In this document: positions 18,722-28,627 of the stretch, piece after piece
Layout of the letters: every line of letters begins with the position of its first letter
Position numbering within the stretch: the stretch's first letter is position 1
Notes under the pieces: model-generated
The model's input: the letters and a program-made list of their open reading frames with translations, nothing else
Database searches by the model: none
What the model was told of the DNA's origin: nothing
Assembly (NCBI RefSeq): GCF_009651005.1
Contig: NZ_WHVW01000002.1
Coordinates: 124,001 to 188,000 of the forward strand
DNA: 64,000 bases
Direction: 5' to 3'
Source of the DNA: Sporosarcina obsidiansis
Lineage (GTDB): Bacteria; Bacillota; Bacilli; Bacillales_A; Planococcaceae
Program-made: the position numbers and the translations under genes

Positions 18722-20650
18722 TTATAATTTCGATAATAAATGTGCTTGAAGCGCTCTGACCGTATCTAAAGTGGTTCGTAATTCATTTAGTTCCCAACGA
18801 CGGAGTTTTCTCAAATCTATTTCTGTAGAAATCGCTTCATTTCGCAAATGTTTTTCCCATGACATGGAAATTCGAATACTTAATGATATTTCATACGCAT
18901 GACGTACTTCATCCGCAAAATCCTTAGTCAATTTTTTCTTTTTCTGTAACGTAGCAATGATCTCCAATGGAGTCGCATTGATAATCCCATTATTGACGCC
19001 TAATATTTGCAGGCAATGATGCAACGGAAACAATGCATGTTTCTTAATATCAATGATATCTGCTTTGCTACGTCCTCTAAATAATGTTAGGAAATTCTGT
19101 TGCAATTGAGGTATCGGTTTCTCCCTCTCCTGTTGCGCCATGTAATAAATGAACGTAGAAGATTTCCGTAGTTGTCCATTCACCAAAGTAATGAAGCGAT
19201 CATTCACGGAGGAGTTGCCATAAAGGAATCTAAAAGATAAAAAGTTATAGCCTAGTAAGATCTGCTCAGGCGTCGACTGAAGCGCCCATTGACGAAGACG
19301 CTCTCTCCAGTCGTTCAACGTTCCTCGCCATTGCGTCTCACTTGCCATCATAAATCCTTTACATCTAGTATACCCCGCCTGTTCTAAATGAACGACAATT
19401 TCATTCCCTAGATGTTGAAAATATGTTGCAACTTGTTGTGCTTCGTTTGACGAAACGTCTTCGTACACAAGGAAATGATCCTGATCGGTGAGCATGAATT
19501 GTTCTCCTCGCGCACCGCTTCCCATCTGATACCAGGCGAAAGGCACGGGCGGCGAGCCTTTCCCTTTATCTTCAAGAGATTGAACAGCGAGCATGACACA
19601 ATGCTTGGCTAGACGATCATAGAATTTCGTGATGATTTCCAACGTATGGATTGTGGAGATTTCATCATGAATCAAATTAGATAGCACATCGTAAATTGCA
19701 GCTTTCACAATCGGTAAATTCTCAAATGAAGATTCTTCAATCGTCCGCAAAATATTCATGGAGTTTCGATCACGTTTTGTAATCAGCGTAGCAAACGTCA
19801 CAATACCTACTGGTTTGCCGGCTTTCACGACTGGCAAATGTTTTATACCATGTTTATAGAATTTCGTTAGCGCTTCATAATAATAGTCCGTCAATCTTAC
19901 AGTATGAGGTTTCTTGGTCATAATATCCTTAGCCAATAATTCTGATGAGGAACCTCCACCAGCTATCACTCGTTCCACTAAATCTTTTTCAGTGACGATT
20001 CCGAGCAATTTACCCATTTGATCCGTTACAATGACGGAGCTGACAGATTTACCGATCATCAACTCTGCAATTTCCTTCGTTTCTGCCTCCGCATGAATCG
20101 TAACGACCGGACTATTCATGAAATCCTGCACTCGACGCACATATGGTTCACTTTCCCCATACTCATCCGCTAAACGGACTTGCTCGCCTAGCGAAGTATA
20201 AACGTTTGCAAGACGCAATGACATCTTACGTAAGACATAATCTCTTACCTGCTGATCATCCATTCGCTGTTTGATCACTTCATATGGAACCTGAAGACAG
20301 ATGGAGTTCTCTGCAATTTCCATATCGATATGGTGTTTATCAAGCGGACGAGCCATTTCACCTAAGTAGTAAGCAAAATTGGAAAAACCGATGATTTCAT
20401 CTTCCTGAAGAACTTCCAACATGACGGAACTTCCATCCTGACCTTCTATGTGGACTTCAGCAGACCCTTGCAAAATGATCAACAATCCTTCTTGCGGAGT
20501 TTTAAAGTAGTTTGATTTCTCGGCTTTCTCGTAAATCTTTAATTTGCAGTCCATCAATAAGTTGTCAAACTCCTCTTCTGTCGTATCGACAAACAAAGGA
20601 TTTTTATGGATTCTTTCATACAATGCACGATCTTTTATCGTCTGCAGCAC
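18722..20650 (-). CDS. cNMP-binding/CBS/DUF294 nucleotidyltransferase-like protein
   Basis: Start taken at GTG 20650, seven nt after AGGAGG; an ATG 14 codons earlier lies before that site. It has ~642 residues. In order: cyclic-nucleotide-binding-like domain (~15-130), two CBS motifs (~160-285; SVIVTDQMGKLLGIVTEKDL and HLPVVKAGKPVGIVTFATL), DUF294 nucleotidyltransferase-like domain with GSGARGEQFMLTDQDH (G-S-x9-D-x-D), and the DUF294 C-terminal domain. Family members look like GlnD-type sensors, but the modified target is unknown. Genes around it suggest sensing linked to acetate uptake. Confidence 0.87.
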   Translation of the reverse strand: MLQTIKDRALYERIHKNPLFVDTTEEEFDNLLMDCKLKIYEKAEKSNYFKTPQEGLLIILQGSAEVHIEGQDGSSVMLEVLQEDEIIGFSNFAYYLGEMARPLDKHHIDMEIAENSICLQVPYEVIKQRMDDQQVRDYVLRKMSLRLANVYTSLGEQVRLADEYGESEPYVRRVQDFMNSPVVTIHAEAETKEIAELMIGKSVSSVIVTDQMGKLLGIVTEKDLVERVIAGGGSSSELLAKDIMTKKPHTVRLTDYYYEALTKFYKHGIKHLPVVKAGKPVGIVTFATLITKRDRNSMNILRTIEESSFENLPIVKAAIYDVLSNLIHDEISTIHTLEIITKFYDRLAKHCVMLAVQSLEDKGKGSPPVPFAWYQMGSGARGEQFMLTDQDHFLVYEDVSSNEAQQVATYFQHLGNEIVVHLEQAGYTRCKGFMMASETQWRGTLNDWRERLRQWALQSTPEQILLGYNFLSFRFLYGNSSVNDRFITLVNGQLRKSSTFIYYMAQQEREKPIPQLQQNFLTLFRGRSKADIIDIKKHALFPLHHCLQILGVNNGIINATPLEIIATLQKKKKLTKDFADEVRHAYEISLSIRISMSWEKHLRNEAISTEIDLRKLRRWELNELRTTLDTVRALQAHLLSKL

Positions 20651-20765
20651 TCCAAAACCTCCTCTTATGTTTGACTCGAATGGATTAAACAACTTAGTAA
20701 CTGTTTGACATCCATAGACTCTTTCTACTCTATTAACATGTGAAACAGTTCAGTACATAAAAATA

Positions 20766-20800
20766 GCTTCCTCTTCTGACAAACTAGTAGAAGAGGAAGC
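20766..20800 (-). terminator. Terminator of the symporter operon
   Basis: A perfect GCTTCCTCTTCT/AGAAGAGGAAGC stem followed by TATTTTTATG on the minus strand. Confidence 0.88.
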
Positions 20801-20826
20801 GCAACTCTAAAATTTCTTACAATTAA

Positions 20827-22374
20827 TTAGTTATCAAGCTCTTTGTAACCAGTTTCCGCCTTGAAACGGACTTCTGCATACGAAACTTCAAGCTCTTCAT
20901 GACGCTTCGCACTTAAAACCGTACCAAGCCATGCACCGATGAAACCAGCTGGAACAGAGAAGATCGTAGGAAGCGCATACGGGAAGATTGGTTCTCCTGT
21001 AAATAATGCAGCTCCTTCAACTGGGTTCCATACACTTGGACTCATTGCCACAAGTACCAGCGCGACGATTAACCCCGATAACATAGATGTAACAGCGCCT
21101 GTCGTATTAAAACGCTTCCAATAAATTGTCATAAGAATTGTCGGAACGTTAGCAGAGGCTGCTATACAGAAAGCTAACGATACTAGGAATGCAACGTTTA
21201 ATTTTTCAGCGCCTAGTGCTAGAATGATAGAGAATACACCGATTCCAATGGAAGCCCAACGCGCAGCATTCACTTGCTGTTTCTCTGTCACATTTCCATT
21301 TTTAATAACTTGACCATAAAGATCGTGAGCGATTGCAGATGCACCAGAAAGTACTAGACCTGCAACAACTGCTAGAATTGTTGCAAATGCAACTGCTGCT
21401 ACGAAAGATTCAAGCGCATTACCACCGAGAACACCGGCTAACATTGGTGCAGCCATGTTTCCGGCAGCATTTTCCGCAATAATTGCATCTGCCCCAACAA
21501 ATTTAGCAGCTCCAAAACCAAGGAAAATTGTTAGTACATAGAAAAGACCAATAATCCAAACAGAATAAATTACAGAAGAACGTGCAGTCTTCGCATCTTT
21601 AACGGTGAAGAAGCGCATCAAGATATGCGGAAGACCAGCTGTACCTAAAACAAGTGCTAGCAATACTGAAATGAGACCAATCGTATCTTTATAGACGACC
21701 CCCGAATGAAGATATGCTTCTCCATGTGGAGTAGCTGTTCTCATCGCATCGAACATACCAATAAAATTAAAGTTGAACTTCATGAGTACTAGGAACGAGA
21801 TAATGATCGTACCTGCCATCAAAAGCAATGCTTTAATAATTTGTACCCAGCTCGTCGCAGTCATACCTCCGAATAAAACATAAATTAACATCATTGTTCC
21901 TACGATTAAAACGGAAGCATTATACGGAATACCGAAAAGTAGTTTAATTAACGCACCCGCACCAACTAATTGTGCAAGCATGTAAAACATAACAATTGTA
22001 ATTGTGTTTAATGCAGCAGCTCCACGAACTTTTTTAGCACCGAAGCGAGCACCGATCATATCGGCCATTGTAAATTTACCTAGATTTCGAAGTGGCTCAG
22101 CGATTAGGAATAATACGACTAGATAAGCTGTCAGCCAACCTATACTATAGTAGAAACCATCGAAACCGTTAAGTGAAATCGCACCTGCGATACCAAGGAA
22201 AGAAGCAGCTGATAAGTAGTCACCAGCGATTGCCAAACCATTTTGCCAACCAGTCAATGATCCACCAGCCGTATAAAAGTCACTTGCTGTAGTTGTTTGC
22301 TTTGCAGCCCACCATGTAATATAAAGCGTCAATGCAATAACCGCAAAGAATATTAGATACGAAATAAAATCCAT
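20827..22374 (-). CDS. Sodium:solute symporter, ActP/MctC type (acetate/monocarboxylate)
   Basis: A 515-residue SSS-family transporter with about 13 membrane segments. TAGGSLTGWQNGLAIAGDYLSAASFLGI near the N-terminus and GLPHILMRFFTVKDA are hallmarks of the acetate permease (ActP) subgroup. The partner DUF485 protein lies 27 nt upstream, the usual pairing (yjcH-actP in E. coli, ywcB-ywcA in B. subtilis). Substrate is probably acetate, pyruvate or another short carboxylate. A cre site upstream suggests catabolite control. Confidence 0.9.
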   Translation of the reverse strand: MDFISYLIFFAVIALTLYITWWAAKQTTTASDFYTAGGSLTGWQNGLAIAGDYLSAASFLGIAGAISLNGFDGFYYSIGWLTAYLVVLFLIAEPLRNLGKFTMADMIGARFGAKKVRGAAALNTITIVMFYMLAQLVGAGALIKLLFGIPYNASVLIVGTMMLIYVLFGGMTATSWVQIIKALLLMAGTIIISFLVLMKFNFNFIGMFDAMRTATPHGEAYLHSGVVYKDTIGLISVLLALVLGTAGLPHILMRFFTVKDAKTARSSVIYSVWIIGLFYVLTIFLGFGAAKFVGADAIIAENAAGNMAAPMLAGVLGGNALESFVAAVAFATILAVVAGLVLSGASAIAHDLYGQVIKNGNVTEKQQVNAARWASIGIGVFSIILALGAEKLNVAFLVSLAFCIAASANVPTILMTIYWKRFNTTGAVTSMLSGLIVALVLVAMSPSVWNPVEGAALFTGEPIFPYALPTIFSVPAGFIGAWLGTVLSAKRHEELEVSYAEVRFKAETGYKELDN

Positions 22375-22401
22375 CTGCAGAACCCCCTTGTTTTAAGACG
22401 T

Positions 22402-22728
22402 TTATTTTAAAACGTTTTTTTCTATAATATTATCTACATCTGTATCAAAATGTTTAGCTTTATTCATATAAATGGAAGTGAACACCCATACCATGATAAA
22501 CATTGAAAACGCATAAACCCATGTCCATGTCATATAACCAATTGCTCTTGTTTCTAAAATTTTTGTATAACCCGTTAAAAGCGGAAGTATGAAATACGCT
22601 GCAAAGAAGAATATGACATATGGTCTAGAAAAATTCTTTTTCCGTTTAATTAAAGCTTTAAAATCTTCTGTTTCGACAATTTTCTCATAGTCTATCGTGG
22701 ATTTCCCACGTGTTGCTTGTTTGCTCAT
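22402..22728 (-). CDS. DUF485 membrane protein, partner of the ActP symporter
   Basis: A 108-residue protein with two membrane helices (~36-56 and ~70-95) and the DUF485 pattern FKALIKRKKNFSRPYVIFFF. This family nearly always precedes an ActP-type symporter, as here. It probably helps assembly or regulation of the transporter. GGGGGATTAACAA precedes the start. Confidence 0.9.
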   Translation of the reverse strand: MSKQATRGKSTIDYEKIVETEDFKALIKRKKNFSRPYVIFFFAAYFILPLLTGYTKILETRAIGYMTWTWVYAFSMFIMVWVFTSIYMNKAKHFDTDVDNIIEKNVLK

Positions 22729-23186
22729 TTGTTAATCCCCCTTCTATTTTATCTAACTAAGTAAAACGAATTAACTGATCTCCCCCATCCCATCTGAAAC
22801 CGCTTTCAATGAAATGATAAATAAAAATTATGCCACAGCGGAAAAAGAACTTTTTTTGTTATAGTACACATGTAAACAATACCAAAGACTTACTTAATTT
22901 GCAATACCTTTTTTAGAAGATTTGTAAAATTATATTTACTAAGATACAGCGACTTGGTATAAACATTAATCTATCAAAAGCGTATTAAAGTTACAAGAAC
23001 AATTTTCAATAACTTTAAAATTTTATTATGTTCTTCCAAATATTCCTATTGATTTTTCACTTTTTTAGCCGATCCTATTTCCTACTGTTAAACAACACCA
23101 AAAAGATGTAGTATATTGTATATCAGTTAAAAGTAAAATAGTTCTTGTTATAATAGACATATAAAAGAGAAAGCTGGTGTAAAATC
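22729..23186. other. 458-nt divergent intergenic region
   Basis: No gene is seen between the DUF485 and GntR starts. The stretch is very AT-rich, holds the cre site at 22795-22808, and ends with a TATAAT hexamer at 23149-23154, a likely -10 for the GntR gene. Confidence 0.6.
22795..22808. promoter_or_regulatory. Candidate cre site (CcpA) upstream of the symporter operon
   Basis: TGAAACCGCTTTCA matches the cre consensus TGNAANCGNWNNCA at every fixed position. It lies 67 nt upstream of the DUF485 start, a sensible place for carbon catabolite control of an acetate-type transporter. Confidence 0.65.
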
Positions 23187-23855
23187 TTGCCTATACCAAC
23201 GAATCACGCACAACCTGTCCGAAAAACGGCAAAGGAAAACGCGTTTAGTCAATTACAAAAGTGGATTATCGATGGTACGTTACAACCTGGTGAAAAGTTG
23301 AATGACGTAGAACTTGCGGAGGCGCTAGGCGTCAGTCGTACTCCAATACGTGAATCTCTTCAGCTTTTAGAGGTTCAAGGATTTGTTCAGATGTTCCCTG
23401 GAAAAGCAACGCAAGTAACCGCCGTTGATCGGGAAACCATCTCTGATCTATTGCCACCATTGGCCGCGTTACAAGCTCTATCAGCTGAGCTTTCTATTCC
23501 AAACTTGACAGAGAATATACTAAAGAAATTACGAGAAACGAATAGACGCTTTGCACAAGCAGTTGAAAAAGAGGACTATTTCCAAGCATTAAAGATCGAT
23601 GAGAAATTTCATCAAATTATCGTAGATACTGCGGACAATCCTTATATTTCTTCTATGCTCGTATCATTGCAGGCGCATGTACGCAGATTGTTCTTCCACA
23701 ATTCCATTATATTAACAACAAAATCGATTGTAGAACACGAACAAATAATTGATTTAATGAGTAAACGTGATGGTGAGCAAGTAACGAACGTCATGCGTGA
23801 AAATTGGTTACGAGCAATTGAGGAGTTTTATTCTTCAGAGGATGAGGATTCATAA
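23187..23855 (+). CDS. GntR family regulator (FadR/FCD-type)
   Basis: A 222-residue protein. The N-terminal winged helix is at ~15-80 (IIDGTLQPGEKLNDVELAEA, GVSRTPIRESLQLLEVQGFV), and a helical FCD-type effector domain follows, with DEKFHQIIVDTADN supplying a metal/acid-binding histidine. The start codon is TTG at 23187 with a weak ribosome binding site. It is divergent from the symporter operon, which is a natural candidate target, but the ligand is unknown. Confidence 0.86.
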   Translation: MPIPTNHAQPVRKTAKENAFSQLQKWIIDGTLQPGEKLNDVELAEALGVSRTPIRESLQLLEVQGFVQMFPGKATQVTAVDRETISDLLPPLAALQALSAELSIPNLTENILKKLRETNRRFAQAVEKEDYFQALKIDEKFHQIIVDTADNPYISSMLVSLQAHVRRLFFHNSIILTTKSIVEHEQIIDLMSKRDGEQVTNVMRENWLRAIEEFYSSEDEDS

Positions 23856-23897
23856 TTAATAATAGCTCATCTAGCACGACTAGATTAAAAAAAATAG

Positions 23898-23937
23898 AAA
23901 CAGGACCCGAAAGAAAACGATTCGGATCCTGTTTTTG
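23898..23937. terminator. Bidirectional terminator between the GntR gene and brnQ
   Basis: AAACAGGACCCGAA pairs with TTCGGATCCTGTTTTT; A and T runs flank the stem on both sides. Confidence 0.88.
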
Positions 23938-23939
23938 CT

Positions 23940-25286
23940 TTAGGTACTTTTATTAGACAAAACTGAAATACTGCCTGTAATAACTATTACAATCAAAACA
24001 GGGACTAACCAGCCGATGCCTTGTTCATAATATGGGATATATGTTTTATACGCCTCATTTACTGCAGTAAGCCAACTAGGCACTTGTTTTTCCACTAGTG
24101 AATAAAACTTTACTAAGGCTTCTATAAAACTGACGAGAAAGGCCGTAACCGTTGCTGTACTATAAACAATTCTTGATTGCCGAAATAGAGGGCCGAGAAA
24201 TGTCAATAAAATTAAAACCATGGCTAATGGATAGAGCAACACAAGAACCGGTAAAGAATAGTTAATAATATTCGCCAACCCAAAATTAGCCACTATCAAA
24301 CAAAACGTTGAAAAGATGATGACGAACAGCTTATAGCTGATAGCTGGAATAATGGAATGAAAATATTCCCCACAAGCTGTTAGTAAGCCGATCGCCGTTG
24401 TTAAACACGCCAACATGATGACTACGCCAAGCAATATCAAGCCAATCGATCCGAAATAATGAGATGCCGTCTGGCTCAAGACTGCTCCCCCAGATTTCAA
24501 ATTGCCGAATAATTCAACCGATGTAGCACCAAGATACGCGATTCCCAGATAGATGATAGCTAGAAAACCAGCAGCCACAAACCCCGTTTTCGCAGTGGAC
24601 GTCAAAATTTGCTTCTTATTCGTTATGCCCATTGCATGCAACGCTTTAATCACGATGATTCCAAAAACAAGCGAAGCGAGTGCATCCATTGTATTATATC
24701 CTTCTAGGAAACCTGTGAAGAACGGTGCTTCGATGTATGGTTTTTGCGGTGCTTGTATCGTACCCATCGGATTGATGAGAGTTAATGCAATTAAACCGAT
24801 TAACAATATAATAATCAAAGGTGATAAATATTTTCCGATTCGGTCTACGATTTTCGCTGGATTCAATGACAGCCACATACTAATGCCGAAAAACAAAGCA
24901 GTGAAAAGAAAACGTGCCAAATCAACAGAAAATCCATTTAAAAAAGGAGCAACTCCAATATCAAATGCCACAGCTCCTGTCCGAGGTGCTGCAAAAAACG
25001 GACCAATTGTTAAGTACAATATCGATGTGAATAGTACCGCATAGATTGGATGAATACGGCTCGCTAAATCCTGTAAATCTTTACTTCCTGAAAAACCAAT
25101 AGCTAAAATCCCTAAAAAAGGTAAGCCGACACCTGTAAATAAAAAGCCTAGCATTGCTTTCCAAATATGATCTCCTGCGAGCTGACCGAGCTCTGCTGGA
25201 AAGATTAAATTCCCCGCGCCAAAAAACAAGGCGAACAACATAACGCCTATGACGAGACTTGATGAAAACGATAATTTTTTCTCCAT
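23940..25286 (-). CDS. brnQ: Branched-chain amino acid:cation symporter BrnQ
   Basis: Start taken at ATG 25286 (MEKKLSFSSSLVIGVMLFAL); AGGAGG lies 12 nt upstream, slightly long. The 448 residues contain 12 predicted membrane helices and the LIVCS signatures FFGAGNLIFPAELGQLAG and GPFFAAPRTGAVAFDIG. It imports Leu/Ile/Val with Na+ or H+. Upstream are a 7-bp inverted repeat and a cre-like site. Confidence 0.9.
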   Translation of the reverse strand: MEKKLSFSSSLVIGVMLFALFFGAGNLIFPAELGQLAGDHIWKAMLGFLFTGVGLPFLGILAIGFSGSKDLQDLASRIHPIYAVLFTSILYLTIGPFFAAPRTGAVAFDIGVAPFLNGFSVDLARFLFTALFFGISMWLSLNPAKIVDRIGKYLSPLIIILLIGLIALTLINPMGTIQAPQKPYIEAPFFTGFLEGYNTMDALASLVFGIIVIKALHAMGITNKKQILTSTAKTGFVAAGFLAIIYLGIAYLGATSVELFGNLKSGGAVLSQTASHYFGSIGLILLGVVIMLACLTTAIGLLTACGEYFHSIIPAISYKLFVIIFSTFCLIVANFGLANIINYSLPVLVLLYPLAMVLILLTFLGPLFRQSRIVYSTATVTAFLVSFIEALVKFYSLVEKQVPSWLTAVNEAYKTYIPYYEQGIGWLVPVLIVIVITGSISVLSNKST

Positions 25287-25350
25287 ATGACTAAAAATCC
25301 TCCTACAATCGATCATACTTTTGTGTATGCAATATATTACGAATTCTAAT

Positions 25351-25390
25351 ATTACGCCTGATCATTTGGAAAATCAACAGGCTGCGTAAT
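25351..25390. promoter_or_regulatory. Inverted repeat upstream of brnQ
   Basis: ATTACGCCTG ... CAGGCTGCGTAAT: 7-bp outer arms ATTACGC/GCGTAAT and inner CCTG/CAGG, centred about 85 nt before the start. It could be an operator or a leader hairpin. No T-box motif accompanies it. Confidence 0.4.
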
Positions 25391-25444
25391 CATTTAATTT
25401 TTGGCTCTATTGCTAACATACTGACTACTTATTTTCTTTAAAAA

Positions 25445-25458
25445 TGTAATCGCTATCA
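25445..25458. promoter_or_regulatory. Candidate cre site upstream of brnQ
   Basis: TGTAATCGCTATCA fits the cre consensus TGNAANCGNWNNCA. It is about 160 nt upstream of brnQ, so it is far from the start unless the leader is long. Confidence 0.35.
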
Positions 25459-25492
25459 TTATTTTTTTAGAAATACTACACTTATAAAACAT

Positions 25493-25520
25493 GAAAAAAC
25501 TGACCGAACTAGTGGCCAGT
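25493..25520 (-). terminator. Terminator of sbcDC
   Basis: On the minus strand ACTGGCC, an 8-nt loop and GGTCAGT (one G-U pair) are followed by six T residues, just after the sbcC stop. Confidence 0.8.
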
Positions 25521-25552
25521 CAAATCATTTTTTATGATTGTCTCTTACTTGA

Positions 25553-28500
25553 TTAGTTTAGTACAAATTTGGTCTTACTATACCCTTCTTTTAATTTAGT
25601 TACTTGCAATGTGGCAGGAATCGCTTCTTTCATCTCATCTATATGTGAAATGATTCCGATCATTCTTCCTGATTGCTGAAGAGCAATCAGTGTATCAATC
25701 GCTTTTTGAATGGCTTCTTCATCCAAAGCACCAAAACCTTCATCGATGAACATTGTCTCCATTCGGACAGCACCTTGGAAACTTTGGATCACATCAGCCA
25801 TTCCAAGCGCCAAGCAAAGCGAAGCATTAAATTTCTCTCCGCCAGATAATGTTTTGACATCTCGTGTCTGACCAGTATAAGCATCATAGACATCGATCCC
25901 TAGGCCACTTTGCTTCCCTCTAGTTTCCTGGCGATCACTGCGAATTAATTCATACTGTCCATTTGACAATTCGCGTAATCGAATGTTGGCCGCTTGGATA
26001 ATACGTTCCAAATATTCAATTTGAATAAATCGCTCAAAGGAAATTTTCAACTTGTTTTGCCCTCGGACAATATCGTATAGATTTGTGATTTTCCCGTGAG
26101 TTTTTTCTAGTACTAATTCACGTGCTTTGCTTGTTTTCAATTGACTATACAATTCTTCCGCTGACTGTTCCCTTGCCTGCGATTGGTTGTAAAGTCCAAA
26201 AGCCTGTTCATATTGTACTTTAAGAGTTACCACTTGCTGCTCCATTGCCTGGATATCGATTGGCTGTTTGCCTTCAATGGACTGCTTTATTTCTTCCACA
26301 GACGATTGTAAGGTATGAAGGGTTTGGACATACGTTTGCAAACTTTGTTGAATCTCTTGTCGGTTACTTAGAGATAGTTTCACTCGCAAATAACTTTCCT
26401 CGGTTGCAAATCCTTCTTCCTCCATTCGCTTTGTAAATATAGCCCGACTTTGATTTAATTTTTCTTTTATTTCTGCTACCGCTTGCTTTTCCATCTGCTC
26501 ACGTGAATCCATCTGAGTTCGCAGCGTATTCGCTTCCTGTAATTGTTGCTGAACTTGTTTCCACGCCTCTTCCAACTGCCAGCTTACAGTTTCTTTCGCT
26601 CGTATTTGCTCCTGCAATATTGAAAGCACTCTTAGTCCTTCAGGTACAGATGAAATCGTATGATCATAAATCGCTTGCTTTGTTTCCAATTCACGTTTAG
26701 CAGTATTTAGTTGCTGTTCCAAGTCCTTTATTGCGATTAATCGTTCGGACATAGCAATTTCTGCTTGGGTATACATATCTCTTTTTTTCTTTAGTACATC
26801 ACGATTCTTTCGTAACATGGCGACTTTTTTTTCAAGCTCGACCTGTTCCGTTCTATAATCACGTTCCAATTCGACTTGTTGTTCTTGTAGATCAAGTTTG
26901 ATAGTTTCTAAATTTTGTTTAACTTGCTGTCTTTCGGCTTGCTTCGCATGGAAATCTTGCTCAATAGTTATCCATTCTTGCTTCGCTTTGTCCAACTGTT
27001 GCTTTGTAATCTGTTGTTCTTCCTTAGCAACTGCTTTCGCTGGATGGTGGGTACTGCCGCAAACTGGACAAGCGTCTTCATCTTGTAATGAAGCTGCAAG
27101 CATCACAGCTTGGCTTCCGATCCAACGATTTTCGAGTTCGTGATAAGCTACTGCCAACTGGTCTACTTTTTCTTTAGAGCCCTCGTATTCAATATTGACT
27201 CGTTGGAATTTGCGAACCATTTCATGATAGGTCTTCATTTGTCTTGATATCGCTGTAATGGTCGATAACTCATCCAGATGAAGCTCATAATCCTCCAGCG
27301 CGCTTTCCAGTTCTGTTATTTCTTTTTTCTGTGTACTAATGATAGCTTGCTGTTGTTCAAGTTCTTGGTTATTTTGTCTCAATTGCAAATCAAATTGTGC
27401 AACTTTTTTCTGCAGAATAGCTAATTTGCTTTGCTGTTCGTTGAGCCCCGAAACGATTGGGAGAAGTGTATTCAAATGAAGCAACTCTTCCTTTACTGCA
27501 GTTCTCTCCTGTTCACGAGCTTGATCCTGTTCGTAAGATACTGTCACGGCGGCAAGTTGTTTATTGGCATCTGAAAGCAAGCCGGCTGCCTCATGATACC
27601 TCTGTTCTTTCCTTTTCCATTCAACTTCATTCGATTTCACTTGTTGCTCCAAATCTTCCAAACGAGCTGCGCGTTCAGCTGCTCGAAGACGCTGTTCTAA
27701 CAAGGTCATTTCGTTACGTTGAGCATGTACCTGTTGCAGCTCATTTTGCCGTAGCCGTAATTTTTCAAATTGCTCATTGATCATACGGGCTGAATGCAGT
27801 TCTTTTTGTTTGTCATTATGGATACTGTAAAGCCGCGTATACTCTTCATGTTTTTCAACCGATTGCGCTTGATAATATCTATGTTCTTCTTGCAATCCTG
27901 CAATCAACCGGTGGAAATTCGGGTACTCTGATGCTAGTTCAGTAAACAGCAAAGCGTCACGGGTTGGTAACTTCGCCGGAATCTGATGGAGGATCGCATC
28001 ACTCACTTGTTTCTCACGTAGATAATCCGCGTTTGCTTCATCCTTTTTCATTTTTAATCGATCAACGATTTTCTGATAAGGTTCCGTTTTAAAGATTTTA
28101 CGCATGATCGCTTCTTTATTGCCGGTATCAGATGTTAGGAATTTACGGAATTCCCCTTGTGGCAACATCATAATCTGGCTGAATTGTGCATGGCTAAATC
28201 CAAGTAGTTGCTCGATTTTTTCATTTACTTCCGTTACGATTTGCCGATCGACCACAGGGATCAATTGCTCGTCTTTTACTTCATGCAACTCACAGCGCCC
28301 TAAGGTATCCGATTTATTGCCTTGTTTTCTATAAGGTATCTGTCGTAGCACTCGGAATCTTCGATGATGAATATCAAATGTTAGTTCTACAGTCGTCTGA
28401 ACAGAGTCATCCGCAAATTGGCTACGTAATGCTTTCGTATCGGTACGATCTTCTCCGCTCGCTTGTCCGTACAAAGCAAAGCATATCCCATCAAATATCG

Positions 28501-28627
28501 TTGTTTTCCCCGCTCCTGTCTTGCCAGAAATGACGAATAAGCGGTGATCTTTTAAATCTCGAAAATCCACGGTTTCTGTATCTTTATACGGTCCAAACGC
28601 TGTCATAGTCAATGTAATAGGCTTCAT
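25553..28627 (-). CDS. sbcC: Exonuclease subunit SbcC (SMC-like ATPase)
   Basis: A 1024-residue Rad50-type protein. Walker A is ISGKTGAGKTTIFDGI near 33-48. Long heptad-rich coiled coils (~180-480 and ~520-820) flank a zinc hook CPVC at about residue 500. The signature LSGGEKFNASLCLALG and Walker B MFIDEGFGALDEEA are near the C-terminus. With SbcD it forms the nuclease that opens DNA hairpins and protein-blocked ends. Its start overlaps the sbcD stop by 4 nt. Confidence 0.97.
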   Translation of the reverse strand: MKPITLTMTAFGPYKDTETVDFRDLKDHRLFVISGKTGAGKTTIFDGICFALYGQASGEDRTDTKALRSQFADDSVQTTVELTFDIHHRRFRVLRQIPYRKQGNKSDTLGRCELHEVKDEQLIPVVDRQIVTEVNEKIEQLLGFSHAQFSQIMMLPQGEFRKFLTSDTGNKEAIMRKIFKTEPYQKIVDRLKMKKDEANADYLREKQVSDAILHQIPAKLPTRDALLFTELASEYPNFHRLIAGLQEEHRYYQAQSVEKHEEYTRLYSIHNDKQKELHSARMINEQFEKLRLRQNELQQVHAQRNEMTLLEQRLRAAERAARLEDLEQQVKSNEVEWKRKEQRYHEAAGLLSDANKQLAAVTVSYEQDQAREQERTAVKEELLHLNTLLPIVSGLNEQQSKLAILQKKVAQFDLQLRQNNQELEQQQAIISTQKKEITELESALEDYELHLDELSTITAISRQMKTYHEMVRKFQRVNIEYEGSKEKVDQLAVAYHELENRWIGSQAVMLAASLQDEDACPVCGSTHHPAKAVAKEEQQITKQQLDKAKQEWITIEQDFHAKQAERQQVKQNLETIKLDLQEQQVELERDYRTEQVELEKKVAMLRKNRDVLKKKRDMYTQAEIAMSERLIAIKDLEQQLNTAKRELETKQAIYDHTISSVPEGLRVLSILQEQIRAKETVSWQLEEAWKQVQQQLQEANTLRTQMDSREQMEKQAVAEIKEKLNQSRAIFTKRMEEEGFATEESYLRVKLSLSNRQEIQQSLQTYVQTLHTLQSSVEEIKQSIEGKQPIDIQAMEQQVVTLKVQYEQAFGLYNQSQAREQSAEELYSQLKTSKARELVLEKTHGKITNLYDIVRGQNKLKISFERFIQIEYLERIIQAANIRLRELSNGQYELIRSDRQETRGKQSGLGIDVYDAYTGQTRDVKTLSGGEKFNASLCLALGMADVIQSFQGAVRMETMFIDEGFGALDEEAIQKAIDTLIALQQSGRMIGIISHIDEMKEAIPATLQVTKLKEGYSKTKFVLN

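Noticed and set aside
24553..25044. 163-codon plus-strand frame inside brnQ
   Set aside because: Shadow of the membrane-protein gene on the other strand; no start signal and no coding character.
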